64,000 nt of DNA. Origin: Alphaproteobacteria bacterium. GTDB taxonomy: Bacteria > Myxococcota_A > UBA796 > GCA-2862545. Positions 49,344 through 56,811 of the stretch are shown one piece after another. Below the pieces are notes generated by a model. It worked only from the letters and a program-made list of their open reading frames with translations. It was not told the origin of the DNA and did not search any database. Numbering within the stretch: the stretch's first letter is position 1; every line of letters starts with the position of its first letter. The position numbers and the translations under genes were made by a program. The DNA is taken from positions 1 through 64,000 of the forward strand of contig JACKET010000013.1 in the NCBI GenBank assembly GCA_020632875.1. Reading direction: 5' to 3'.

Positions 49344-49832
49344 GGGTGAGCGGAACCGGGACGACGCTACTGTGGAGACCAGAGGGGTCGCGAATGTGAC
49401 TGCCACCGGGCAGAGCCGGCCTGAACGTGAATCTCGCCGGGTCGGGCCGTCGGCGCGAGGGCCCCAGAGAGAATTGTGGAGCTTCGACCGTCGTGCGGTT
49501 CGCCAGGGCGCGCCCACAGCGTCTGTGGAGTCACTCTCAGCCGGACTCTGCTCCGCGGCAGTCACTTTGGACGCCGCTCTGGTTGGATCGCGGCCCGGGA
49601 TGAGCTTCCGACGGTCGGGACCGGGCTCGTCACGGTGGACCTGGCGGTTGCCCGGGGAAACGAGACGCTCGACCCGGGACGGCCCCCACCGGATGCGAAT
49701 CTACGTTTGCGTAGCTTCAACAGACAGAATCCGCCGAACTCTTCTTGGCCCGGAACCGAGGTGGCCGGGTCGGATGGCACCTCTCCCCGACTTCGGAGGT
49801 GGACGGGGAGGACGTCGACGGGTCCACTCCCA

Positions 49833-49915
49833 GAGCAGTGAAACGCCGGCCTGCTCTGGTGAGTTCCGGATCCGGTCCGCACGGAGGCCCGCTCTGTCGA
49901 CTCGAACACCGAGAC
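49833..49915. repeat. Right inner inverted-repeat arm
   Basis: Reverse-complement partner of 49260-49343; the shared block GCCTGCTCTGGTGA is intact. Confidence 0.65.
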
Positions 49916-50087
49916 GCCGCTCACAACGCACGGGCGCTGCGGGTCGGCAGGAACCCGGGCTGCGCGTAGAGCTCGCGGCCGGCAGCAAGGAGCAGTTCGT
50001 GGCGATCATCCCCGGTATGCAGCGGGTTCCAAAGGGCTGGGTCGAGTTCCAGTGAGGCCGACCGGTTCGCGAAGAGTCGACTCCAAA

Positions 50088-50140
50088 CGATCGACCCATG
50101 TCTTCCTGGGGTCAGACCCCACATAGACATCGGTCGATCG
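50088..50140. repeat. 53-nt near-perfect hairpin with GGGGTC-A-GACCCC core
   Basis: Outer stem CGATCGACC/GGTCGATCG, then ATGTCT/AGACAT, an internal loop of three bases on each side, and TGGGGTC-A-GACCCCA at the centre. Similar short palindromes occur in miniature elements and REP-like sequences in other bacteria; that link is from memory. Confidence 0.6.
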
Positions 50141-50202
50141 CTTGAAGTTCGGTGGTCCGCGATTCACCGCGCCGTAGCACCCTTCTTCACCCAGAGCGCC
50201 AG

Positions 50203-50394
50203 GCCCCGGGGACGCGAAGGCGCTCGACCCGTAACGGCCTCGTTTCTGCGTCATCTGCGTCCTTCTGCGTCATCTGCGTGATGCCTCGGGACGCTCGAAG
50301 CCCGATCCCTTCCACACGGAGGAGGGCGCAGGAACGGTCCAGCCCTTCTGCGTCTTCGGCGTCTTCTGCGGACGCGGACGCTTGCGTCCGTGCC
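50203..50394. repeat. Right arm of outer inverted repeat
   Basis: Inverted copy of 48975-49170. Its hairpin (50375-50390) reads CGGACGC-AA-GCGTCCG on the minus strand: relative to the left arm one stem pair is G-C there and A-T here. It ends 43 bp from the stop of the convergent SRPBCC gene. Confidence 0.8.
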
Positions 50395-50437
50395 TCATGC
50401 GGGACCGACGAGTGACCCGCCACGCTCTCGGCACCAC

Positions 50438-50962
50438 TCAGAGCTCGTCGTCGAGCAGCGCCTCGATGGCGCGCAGCGCCTGGCGCAGCTGGGCGCGAAT
50501 CGCGGCGATGACGGCGCTCTCGATGGCCGCTGCCCCGCCGTCACCCAGCGCGGACGGGAGCAGCGCCAGACCCGCTGGCGTCAGCGTGAGCTCCGCGTCG
50601 ATCTCGAGCGACGTGTCGAGGCCCTCCTCGTGGACCGCGAGGCGACCCTCGCACCGCACGGCGTCGGGGTGCACCAGCGGACGGATGGCGAAGCGGGCCG
50701 CGTGGTGCCCGTCGAACACGAGGTGGTCCTCGAAACCCACGGCGTGGTCGGGGATCGCGCTCCGCAGCCCGGCGGGGAGCGCGCCCGCATCGAGCCGCCA
50801 GCGCCGCCGGACCTCGACGGTGGACCCGGTCTCGACCCGCGAGAGCGTCTCGATGGCCTCGACGGCCGGCAGGTACGCGGCGAGGCGCTCGACGCGGTCG
50901 CGCGGCACGGCGACGACGTCGGCGGGCGCGAAGCCCACGGTGCCCTCGAAGCGGTAGCGAAT
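50438..50962 (-). CDS. SRPBCC/DUF2505-like protein
   Basis: The conventional start GTG 50938 gives 166 aa beginning GFAPADVVAVPRD. I extend to ATT 50962 (174 aa): GGGAGG lies five bases before it, the gene is then 27 bp from the SulP stop, and the added IRYRFEGTV is the first beta-strand expected of a START/SRPBCC fold. The rest has YLPAVEAIETLSR, RRRWRLDAGALP and the C-terminal helix of this fold, likely binding a hydrophobic ligand. Neither ATG, GTG nor TTG is available at 50962, so the start rests on SD and fold. Confidence 0.7.
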   Translation of the reverse strand: MRYRFEGTVGFAPADVVAVPRDRVERLAAYLPAVEAIETLSRVETGSTVEVRRRWRLDAGALPAGLRSAIPDHAVGFEDHLVFDGHHAARFAIRPLVHPDAVRCEGRLAVHEEGLDTSLEIDAELTLTPAGLALLPSALGDGGAAAIESAVIAAIRAQLRQALRAIEALLDDEL

Positions 50963-50989
50963 CCGGCCCTCCCGCCGCTCCAGGATACC

Positions 50990-53188
50990 TCACCGGTCCT
51001 CGAGCGCCCGCAGCTCCTTGTCGGCCTGGCGGAGCCGGCGGCTCACCTCGGTGGCGAGGCCGAAGAACACGACCTGGCCGATGCGCGGGAACCGTGCGGC
51101 CGCCGCGTCGAACCGCTCGCGGTCGAGCGCATAGAGCACCGATGGACGCCGCGCGACGGCATCGGCGGTGCGCGACCGACCCTCCAGGAACCCGATCTCG
51201 CCGAAGTGATCGTCGCGCGTGATCGTGGCGAGGTGGTGCCGTGCGCCCTGCTTCAGCGGCAGCACGATGTCGACCGCGCCCTTCGCGACCAGGAACAGCG
51301 TGCGCCCGTGGTCCTTCCGCGCGAACACGACCGCCCCCTCGTCCACCTCGAGCACACGAACCGCCGCGCGCAGGGCCGCCATCGCGTCGTCGTCCAGCCC
51401 GCGGAACAGACGCATCGCCTCGATCGGCATCGGAGGCGCGTCGACGGGCTCCGCGAGCGTGCCCTGAGCCTCGAGGACGCCGTCCTCCATCGCCTCGAGC
51501 GCGTCGTTCTGGCTGGCGAACACGGGGATGCCGCCCTCCCCCACCAGACCGAGCTCGGCGAGGTACTCGGCCACGCCGGTCGCGGCGCCCGGCATCCCGC
51601 TGAACATCAGGCTCCCGCCGCGCTCGGCGAGCTGCGACTGCATCTGCTGGAGCATCCGGCCGGCCGTGTAGTCCATCGACTGCACCCGCCGCAGGTCGAG
51701 GTCGATGTACCGGCACTTCGCGAGGTCGGGCGCGAGCTCGCTGAACAGCTGGTCGGTCGTGCCGAAGAACAGGCTGCCCTGCAGCGCGACGACGAGGCCC
51801 TCGTCGCCGTGGACGTCGAGGACATCGCGCGCGGCCTCGGAGCGCCGGGTCTTCGAGGCCGCCCGGCGGAGGTCGCGCCGCGAGCGGATGACCGAGGTCG
51901 ACGCCTGGTCGCGGATGTAGAGCAGGATGGCGAGGCACGTCCCCGCGACCGACGCCTCGATCAGCCCGACGTACAGGGCCACTCCGACGACGATGGCGAT
52001 GACGACGAAGTCCAGGCGCGTGTTCGCGCGGGTGACGAGGCGCAGGCTCTTCCAGTCGAACATCTTCGCGGCGACGACGAGCAGCAGCCCGGCCAGCGCG
52101 CCGATCGGGATCCAGGCGAGCAACGGGGTGAGCAGCGCGATGGCGACGAGCGCGAAGACCCCTTCGAGGAAGCCGGACAGCGGCGTGCGCCCTCCGCTCG
52201 TGACGTTCACGAGCGTCGGCCCCATGGTGCCGCCCCCCGGGATGCCGCCGAGCAGCGCGGACGCGACGTTCGCGACGCCCTGGCCGACGAGCTCGCGGTT
52301 GCTGTCGTGCCGGGTGCGGGTCAACACGTCCAGCACCACGGCCGTCTTCAGCGTGTCGATCGTGCTCAGCGCCGACAGCGTGCCCGCCGCGGCGATCACG
52401 AGCGCCACGTCGGTCGGGCGCAGCGTGCCGAGGGACGCGAGCCGGCCCGACATGTACGTGAGCGGCGGGCCGCCCCCGAGGGAGCCGATGACCAGGCGGT
52501 TGCCCTCGATCGTCCGGAGCTCCGGCCAGCCGAGCGCGAGCGCGAAGTACGCCGCGACACCCACGGCGAGGCCGATGACGGCGGCAGGCACGCGCTCGGT
52601 GACCTTCGGAGCGAGCACGACCGCCGCGATCGTCGCCCCGCCCACGACCACGCCCTGCCACGCCCAGAGCCCCGGCTGCACGACCCCGATGAGACCTGTG
52701 CCCGCGGGGAGCCCGAGGAGCTTGGGCAGCTGGCCGACCGCGATGATCACCGCGACGCCGGAGAGGAACCCGCTGACGACCTGGTACGGGATGTACTTCA
52801 TCAGCCGCCCGAGCCCGAGCAGCCCGTACGACGCCTGCAGGACGCCCGACAGCACGGCCATCAGCGCGAGCAGGGGCAGGATGCGCTCGACCGGGTGCCC
52901 CGCCGCAGCGAGGGCCCCTGCGAGGCTCGCCGTGACGGCCGCTGCCGGCGCACACGGCCCCGTCACCATCCCCCCGTTGCCGCCCACCACGGGCGACACC
53001 AGCCCCAGCACGGCCGCGCCGAGGGCCCCGGCGACGGCGCCCGTCGACGCGAGCGCGGGGTCGATCGCCGAGAACACCAGCACGCCGAACGCGATGGCGG
53101 CCGGGAGCGCCACGAGCATGCTCGCGAGCCCGCCCCAGAGATCCCCGCTCAGGGAGCGAAGTCCTTTCATGGCGCGATGATACGCCAT
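50990..53188 (-). CDS. SulP anion transporter with STAS and cyclic-nucleotide-binding domains
   Basis: 732 aa. Membrane part (about 10-400) with the SulP hallmarks VVGGNGGMVTGPCAPAA and GIPGGGTMGPTLVNVTSGG. A STAS domain follows (about 460-570; VVALQGSLFFGTTDQL, DLDLRRVQSMDYTAG). The C-terminus (about 590-710) is a cNMP-binding fold (RGLDDDAMAALRAAVRVL, FGEIGFLEGRSRTA). Such proteins move sulfate, bicarbonate or other anions; the extra domain suggests gating by cyclic nucleotide. Start uncertain: ATG 53188 or 53170. It is divergent from the aldehyde dehydrogenase gene. Confidence 0.9.
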   Translation of the reverse strand: MAYHRAMKGLRSLSGDLWGGLASMLVALPAAIAFGVLVFSAIDPALASTGAVAGALGAAVLGLVSPVVGGNGGMVTGPCAPAAAVTASLAGALAAAGHPVERILPLLALMAVLSGVLQASYGLLGLGRLMKYIPYQVVSGFLSGVAVIIAVGQLPKLLGLPAGTGLIGVVQPGLWAWQGVVVGGATIAAVVLAPKVTERVPAAVIGLAVGVAAYFALALGWPELRTIEGNRLVIGSLGGGPPLTYMSGRLASLGTLRPTDVALVIAAAGTLSALSTIDTLKTAVVLDVLTRTRHDSNRELVGQGVANVASALLGGIPGGGTMGPTLVNVTSGGRTPLSGFLEGVFALVAIALLTPLLAWIPIGALAGLLLVVAAKMFDWKSLRLVTRANTRLDFVVIAIVVGVALYVGLIEASVAGTCLAILLYIRDQASTSVIRSRRDLRRAASKTRRSEAARDVLDVHGDEGLVVALQGSLFFGTTDQLFSELAPDLAKCRYIDLDLRRVQSMDYTAGRMLQQMQSQLAERGGSLMFSGMPGAATGVAEYLAELGLVGEGGIPVFASQNDALEAMEDGVLEAQGTLAEPVDAPPMPIEAMRLFRGLDDDAMAALRAAVRVLEVDEGAVVFARKDHGRTLFLVAKGAVDIVLPLKQGARHHLATITRDDHFGEIGFLEGRSRTADAVARRPSVLYALDRERFDAAAARFPRIGQVVFFGLATEVSRRLRQADKELRALEDR

Positions 53189-53225
53189 GCCGACACGGGT
53201 CCGTCACACACACTGTCCATCGATT

Positions 53226-53240
53226 GCGAATGTCATTCGC
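53226..53240. promoter_or_regulatory. 15-bp perfect palindrome in the SulP/aldehyde dehydrogenase gap
   Basis: GCGAATG-T-CATTCGC is a 7-1-7 palindrome, followed by TTTTT (53241-53245). The spacing is like that of Fur-family operators; the T-run could also make it a terminator. It is the only strongly AT-rich palindrome in an intergenic gap of this region. Confidence 0.45.
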
Positions 53241-53283
53241 TTTTTGAAGACGCCAGGGTTATCGCCTCCGCGCTGGAGGTCGT

Positions 53284-54675
53284 ATGCCTGGCTCCGAAGG
53301 TGCGAACACCCGTGGATACGTCGTCACCAACCCCTGGAACGGCGAGGTGCTGGGCCACTTCGAGCACACGTCCGCCGCCGCGGTCGACGAAGCGCTCACG
53401 AAGCTCGAGGCCGGCCGCGCCGTGTTCCGCTCGCTCGCGGCGCACCAGCGCAGCGCCATCCTCTCCGCGTTCGCCGACGGCCTCGACGCGCGCGCCGAAG
53501 AGCTCGCCCGGCTCGTGACCGCCGAGGTCGGCAAGACCCTGCGCGACAGCCGCGTCGAGCTGGAGCGCGCTTCGGCGACCCTGCGCTGCTCGGCCGACGA
53601 GGCGCGCCAGATCCGCGGCGAGGTGCTCGACAGCGACACCTACGGCCCGACGCGCGGGCGCTGGGGCATCGTGCACCGCCGGCCCCTGGGCATCGTGCTC
53701 GCGATCACGCCGTTCAACTTCCCCATCAACCTGGCGCTCCACAAGATCGGGCCCGCGTTCGCGGCCGGCTGCCCGGTGCTCTTCAAGCCGGGCCCGCAGA
53801 ACACCCTGTCGGCGCGCCTCCTCACGCAGATCGCCCACGAGGCGGGCTTCCCCGAAGAGACGCTGCAGTGCTGCGTGCCCGACGTGCCCGTGCTGACCGA
53901 CGTGATCGCGAGTGACCGCGTGCAGGTCGTGAGCTTCACGGGCGGCGTGCCGACCGCGCGGGCCATCGCGCGGGCCGCGGGCCCGAAGAAGCTGCTGCTC
54001 GAGCTCGGCGGGAACGACCCGCTCATCGTGTTCGAGGACGCCGACCTCGACGCCGCCGTGCGCACCGTCGTGGCACAGCGCTTCGCGACGGCCGGCCAGC
54101 GCTGCACGGCGGCGAAGCGGGTGTTCGTGCACACGTCGGTGTTCGAGGCCTTCGCCGCGCGCCTGGTGGCCGCGACCGAGGCTCTGGTGGTCGGGGATCC
54201 CGCCGACGAGGCCACGTTCGTCGGCCCCGTCGTGAGCCTCGCCGCGGCCGAGGCCATCGAAGCGCGCATCCAGGACGCCGTCGCTCAGGGAGCGCGGGTC
54301 CTCGCCGGTGGGCGGCGCGAGGGCACGCTGATCCGGCCGACCGTGCTCACCCACGTGCCGGACACCGCGGAGCTCGTCGCCGACGAGACGTTCGGCCCGG
54401 TCGTGCCCCTGTTCGGCTTCCAGGACGAAGACGAGCTCGTGCGCCGCGTGAACCAGACGCCGTTCGGCCTGCAGGCCGGCGTGTTCACCCAGCGCCTCGA
54501 CCGCGTGCGCCGCCTGTTCGAAGCGCTCGACGTGGGCGCGCTCGCCGTGAACGACGGCCCGGGATTCCGCGCGGAGCACTTCCCCTTCGGCGGCGTGAAG
54601 CACAGCGGGCTCGGCCGCGAGGGCGTGCGGTACTGCATCGAGGAGCTGACGATGCACAAGACCCTCGTCTGGTGA
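53284..54675 (+). CDS. Aldehyde dehydrogenase family protein (succinate-semialdehyde-type)
   Basis: 463 aa. NAD(P)-dependent oxidation of an aldehyde: TPFNFPINLALHKI (about 140-153), LELGGNDP with catalytic Glu240, GQRCTAAKR with nucleophile Cys274, and FGPVVPLFGF. The C-terminus has FGGVKHSGLGREG. Substrate is not identifiable; the group resembles succinate-semialdehyde dehydrogenases. GGAGG lies four bases before the ATG. Confidence 0.92.
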   Translation: MPGSEGANTRGYVVTNPWNGEVLGHFEHTSAAAVDEALTKLEAGRAVFRSLAAHQRSAILSAFADGLDARAEELARLVTAEVGKTLRDSRVELERASATLRCSADEARQIRGEVLDSDTYGPTRGRWGIVHRRPLGIVLAITPFNFPINLALHKIGPAFAAGCPVLFKPGPQNTLSARLLTQIAHEAGFPEETLQCCVPDVPVLTDVIASDRVQVVSFTGGVPTARAIARAAGPKKLLLELGGNDPLIVFEDADLDAAVRTVVAQRFATAGQRCTAAKRVFVHTSVFEAFAARLVAATEALVVGDPADEATFVGPVVSLAAAEAIEARIQDAVAQGARVLAGGRREGTLIRPTVLTHVPDTAELVADETFGPVVPLFGFQDEDELVRRVNQTPFGLQAGVFTQRLDRVRRLFEALDVGALAVNDGPGFRAEHFPFGGVKHSGLGREGVRYCIEELTMHKTLVW

Positions 54676-54677
54676 GT

Positions 54678-54692
54678 GTGTCGACCCGACAC
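54678..54692 (+). terminator. Hairpin right after the aldehyde dehydrogenase stop
   Basis: GTGTCG-ACC-CGACAC starts two bases after the TGA (54673-54675). There is no U-tract, so termination may be factor-dependent. Confidence 0.4.
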
Positions 54693-54827
54693 GGTCCGCC
54701 GTTCTGAGTCCCAGGGACACACCGGCCGCCAACGCCGGATTCTGGCCGGGACCCCGCGTGGGCGGCGGTCCGCGCGCTCCGACCCGCGTGGCACACCCGT
54801 TGCAAACCCGCCGTTCGGAGGTGTCCG

Positions 54828-55214
54828 ATGGAAAAGCACCACGACGACTGGAACGAATTCGTCGAGAACGACGACTGCATGCAGGACCTGCTGCTCGACG
54901 GCCTCACCCACGGCCACGATCTGCGGCCGCACGACGGGGACGCGATGCTCCAGCTCCTGCTCCACGGCCTGATGGACGAGGGCCAGGCGGCCGTCCTGTA
55001 CCCCGACCGGATGGACACCGAGGAGGAGGACGACGAGGGCCCCGTCTACGTCGCGACCCTGCGCCGGCGGGGCGACGATCCGCCCGTGCTGGTGCTCACC
55101 GTGTACTCCGCGGCGCTCGAGCGGGTCGAGGTCTTCGACGAGACCGACGCGCTCGACGACGAGGACACCGGGTCGCACCGCATCGCGCTGCGCCACGATG
55201 CGCTCGGCGCGTGA
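54828..55214 (+). CDS. Acidic hypothetical protein, 128 aa
   Basis: Very acidic and His-rich N-terminus (EKHHDDWNEFVENDD), then LLLHGLMDEGQAAVLYP and a long acidic run TEEEDDEGPVY. No signal peptide and no family recognised. GGAGG lies upstream of the ATG. The 153-bp gap before it holds only the aldehyde dehydrogenase 3' hairpin. Confidence 0.65.
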   Translation: MEKHHDDWNEFVENDDCMQDLLLDGLTHGHDLRPHDGDAMLQLLLHGLMDEGQAAVLYPDRMDTEEEDDEGPVYVATLRRRGDDPPVLVLTVYSAALERVEVFDETDALDDEDTGSHRIALRHDALGA

Positions 55215-55279
55215 TGAGGTCACAATCCACCGTGCGCGCGGCCTGACCGGATAGGAGGCCGTCGTTCTGTGGAGCACCG

Positions 55280-55999
55280 ATGTTCTGGCTCTCCTTCGCT
55301 CTCGCCTACGACGCCGACGCGCTCCTCACGCGCGTCGACGCGGTCGAGGCCCTCCGGTCCGATCGGCTGTCCGAGCGGGCCCCCACGCTCGACCGCGACG
55401 TGTACCGCGCCGCTGCGGCCGGGAAGATCGTCACCGGCGTCGAGAAGGTCGAGGGCCACGCGGCGAAGCTCGGCTACGGCGTCGGCGTGGTCGACGTGCC
55501 GATCGACGCGCTCTGGGCGGCGCTGAACGACGAGACCCGCCACGGCGACCTCGTGCCGCTGTCGCGCATCGAGCTCGTGAGCGGACGCGCCTGTGAAGAC
55601 GGGCGAAAGGTCCTCATGGTGCTGCCGCTTCCGCTGTTGACCGATCGGTACTGGGTCAACGTGAACCGCTACAACGCCGGGCTCGCCGAAGCGTCCGGCG
55701 GCAAGGTGCGCGAGCTCGTCTGGTCCAGCGTCGCCGACCCCGCGTCCGAGCCGCTCAGCGCCGAGGGCAAGGCCGCCGTGAAGGGCCTCGTGCCCATCGG
55801 GTTCAACCGCGGCGCCTGGTTCCTCGTCGCGCTCGACGACGGCCACACCCTGGCCGAGTACCACTCGTGGGTCGACCCCGGAGGCTCCGTCCCCGCCGGC
55901 CCTGCCGGCCTGTTCGCCACCTCGGGCATCGAGGACACCTTCGAGGCCATGGCCGGATACGCCCGTGCCGGCCGGCTCCCCTGCAAGGAGGCCCCGTGA
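55280..55999 (+). CDS. Secreted START/SRPBCC-like protein
   Basis: 239 aa with short signal (FWLSFALA). The START-like fold is indicated by VPIDALWAALNDETRHGDLVPL, RKVLMVLPLPLLTDRYWVN and the terminal helix IEDTFEAMAGYARAG. Such proteins often bind lipids or polyketides. The stop overlaps the next gene's GTG (GTGA), so they are translationally coupled. Confidence 0.75.
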   Translation: MFWLSFALAYDADALLTRVDAVEALRSDRLSERAPTLDRDVYRAAAAGKIVTGVEKVEGHAAKLGYGVGVVDVPIDALWAALNDETRHGDLVPLSRIELVSGRACEDGRKVLMVLPLPLLTDRYWVNVNRYNAGLAEASGGKVRELVWSSVADPASEPLSAEGKAAVKGLVPIGFNRGAWFLVALDDGHTLAEYHSWVDPGGSVPAGPAGLFATSGIEDTFEAMAGYARAGRLPCKEAP

Positions 56000-56811
56000 T
56001 CGCGCCCGTCGTCGTGCTCTCCCTGTGGGCGTGCCGCGCGCCGCCCGAGGCCCCCGAAGACCTCGACTCCGTCGCCGCGTACCTGTTCGAGAAGCACCTC
56101 GACCCCGACCCCGAGGTCGTGGCCGTGGGCCTCGAGCAGCTCCGCACCTGGTTCGAGACGGACTTCGACCCCGAGGCCAACCGCGGCTTCCAGCTGATCG
56201 TGCCGCTCGGAGCCGAGGCCGTCGGAGCGCTCGACGCGAGCGTCGCCTTCCACCACCCCGATGCCAAGGAGTCCCGCGCCAGCGAGGGGATGGGCGGGGC
56301 GGCGGCCGGAACCGTCGGCACCCACGCGCTCGATGACTACGTGGCCGCCCTGGTCGCGGTCGATCAGGACGTGGTGTTCCCCGACACCTTCGAGTCGTGG
56401 GGACGCACGTGGCGCCTCTGCGACGGCGACACGTTCGCCGTCCGGGGCTGCGACACGCTCGAGTCCGACGAGCAGCAGCTCTCCGCGTTCGGCCTCGGCA
56501 TGCGCAGCGAGGGCGAGGCGTACAACCAGTACCGCTGGGTCGAGCTGTCCGACGGCTCGTTCGCCATGAACCACCGCAACTGGCAAATCTACCCGCCCGA
56601 CGTGTCGAGCTCGCTGCTCGAGGTGGTCGACCAGTACTACCTCAACACGTTCGTCCCGAGCTCCGACGGGTCCGAGGTGTTCCGCTTCCAGGCGACCTGG
56701 GCCGTCTTCGGCGACTCCGTGCCCGAGGACATCGCGCTGAACCTCACGGCCAACGCGATGTTCGACAGCAGTCAGGAGCTGGATGCCTGGTTGGACGAGA
56801 ATGATCCCTGA
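55996..56811 (+). CDS. Lipoprotein of unknown function
   Basis: 271 aa from GTG 55996, which overlaps the preceding TGA and has AGGAG upstream. Lipobox LSLWAC. The body has VAAYLFEKHLDPDPEVV, VFPDTFESWGRTWRLCDGDTF and WQIYPPDVSSSLLEVVDQYY; paired cysteines near CDGDTFAVRGC. It is probably co-expressed with the START-like protein, which suggests a shared lipid-related job. It overlaps the amylase gene by 29 bp. Confidence 0.72.
   Translation: MIAPVVVLSLWACRAPPEAPEDLDSVAAYLFEKHLDPDPEVVAVGLEQLRTWFETDFDPEANRGFQLIVPLGAEAVGALDASVAFHHPDAKESRASEGMGGAAAGTVGTHALDDYVAALVAVDQDVVFPDTFESWGRTWRLCDGDTFAVRGCDTLESDEQQLSAFGLGMRSEGEAYNQYRWVELSDGSFAMNHRNWQIYPPDVSSSLLEVVDQYYLNTFVPSSDGSEVFRFQATWAVFGDSVPEDIALNLTANAMFDSSQELDAWLDENDP

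Larger units (their letters stand above)
48928..50437. other. Non-coding island of nested inverted repeats
   Basis: The 1.5 kb between two convergent genes has no credible gene. Several open frames (for example 49237-50055) lack SD, recognisable domain and consistent codon bias. The stretch is composed of outer arms (48975-49170 and 50203-50394), inner arms (49260-49343 and 49833-49915), a 22-nt inverted match (49137-49158 and 49663-49684) and a long hairpin (50088-50140). One short tail, 49,990-50,054, reads like the end of a degraded gene (FVAIIPGMQRVPKGW), which is weak evidence. Confidence 0.7.

Noticed and set aside
49237..50055. 272-codon open frame inside the inverted-repeat island
   Set aside because: No SD, no domain, mixed codon use, and it runs through both inner repeat arms. 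At most its last 20 codons look like a gene remnant.
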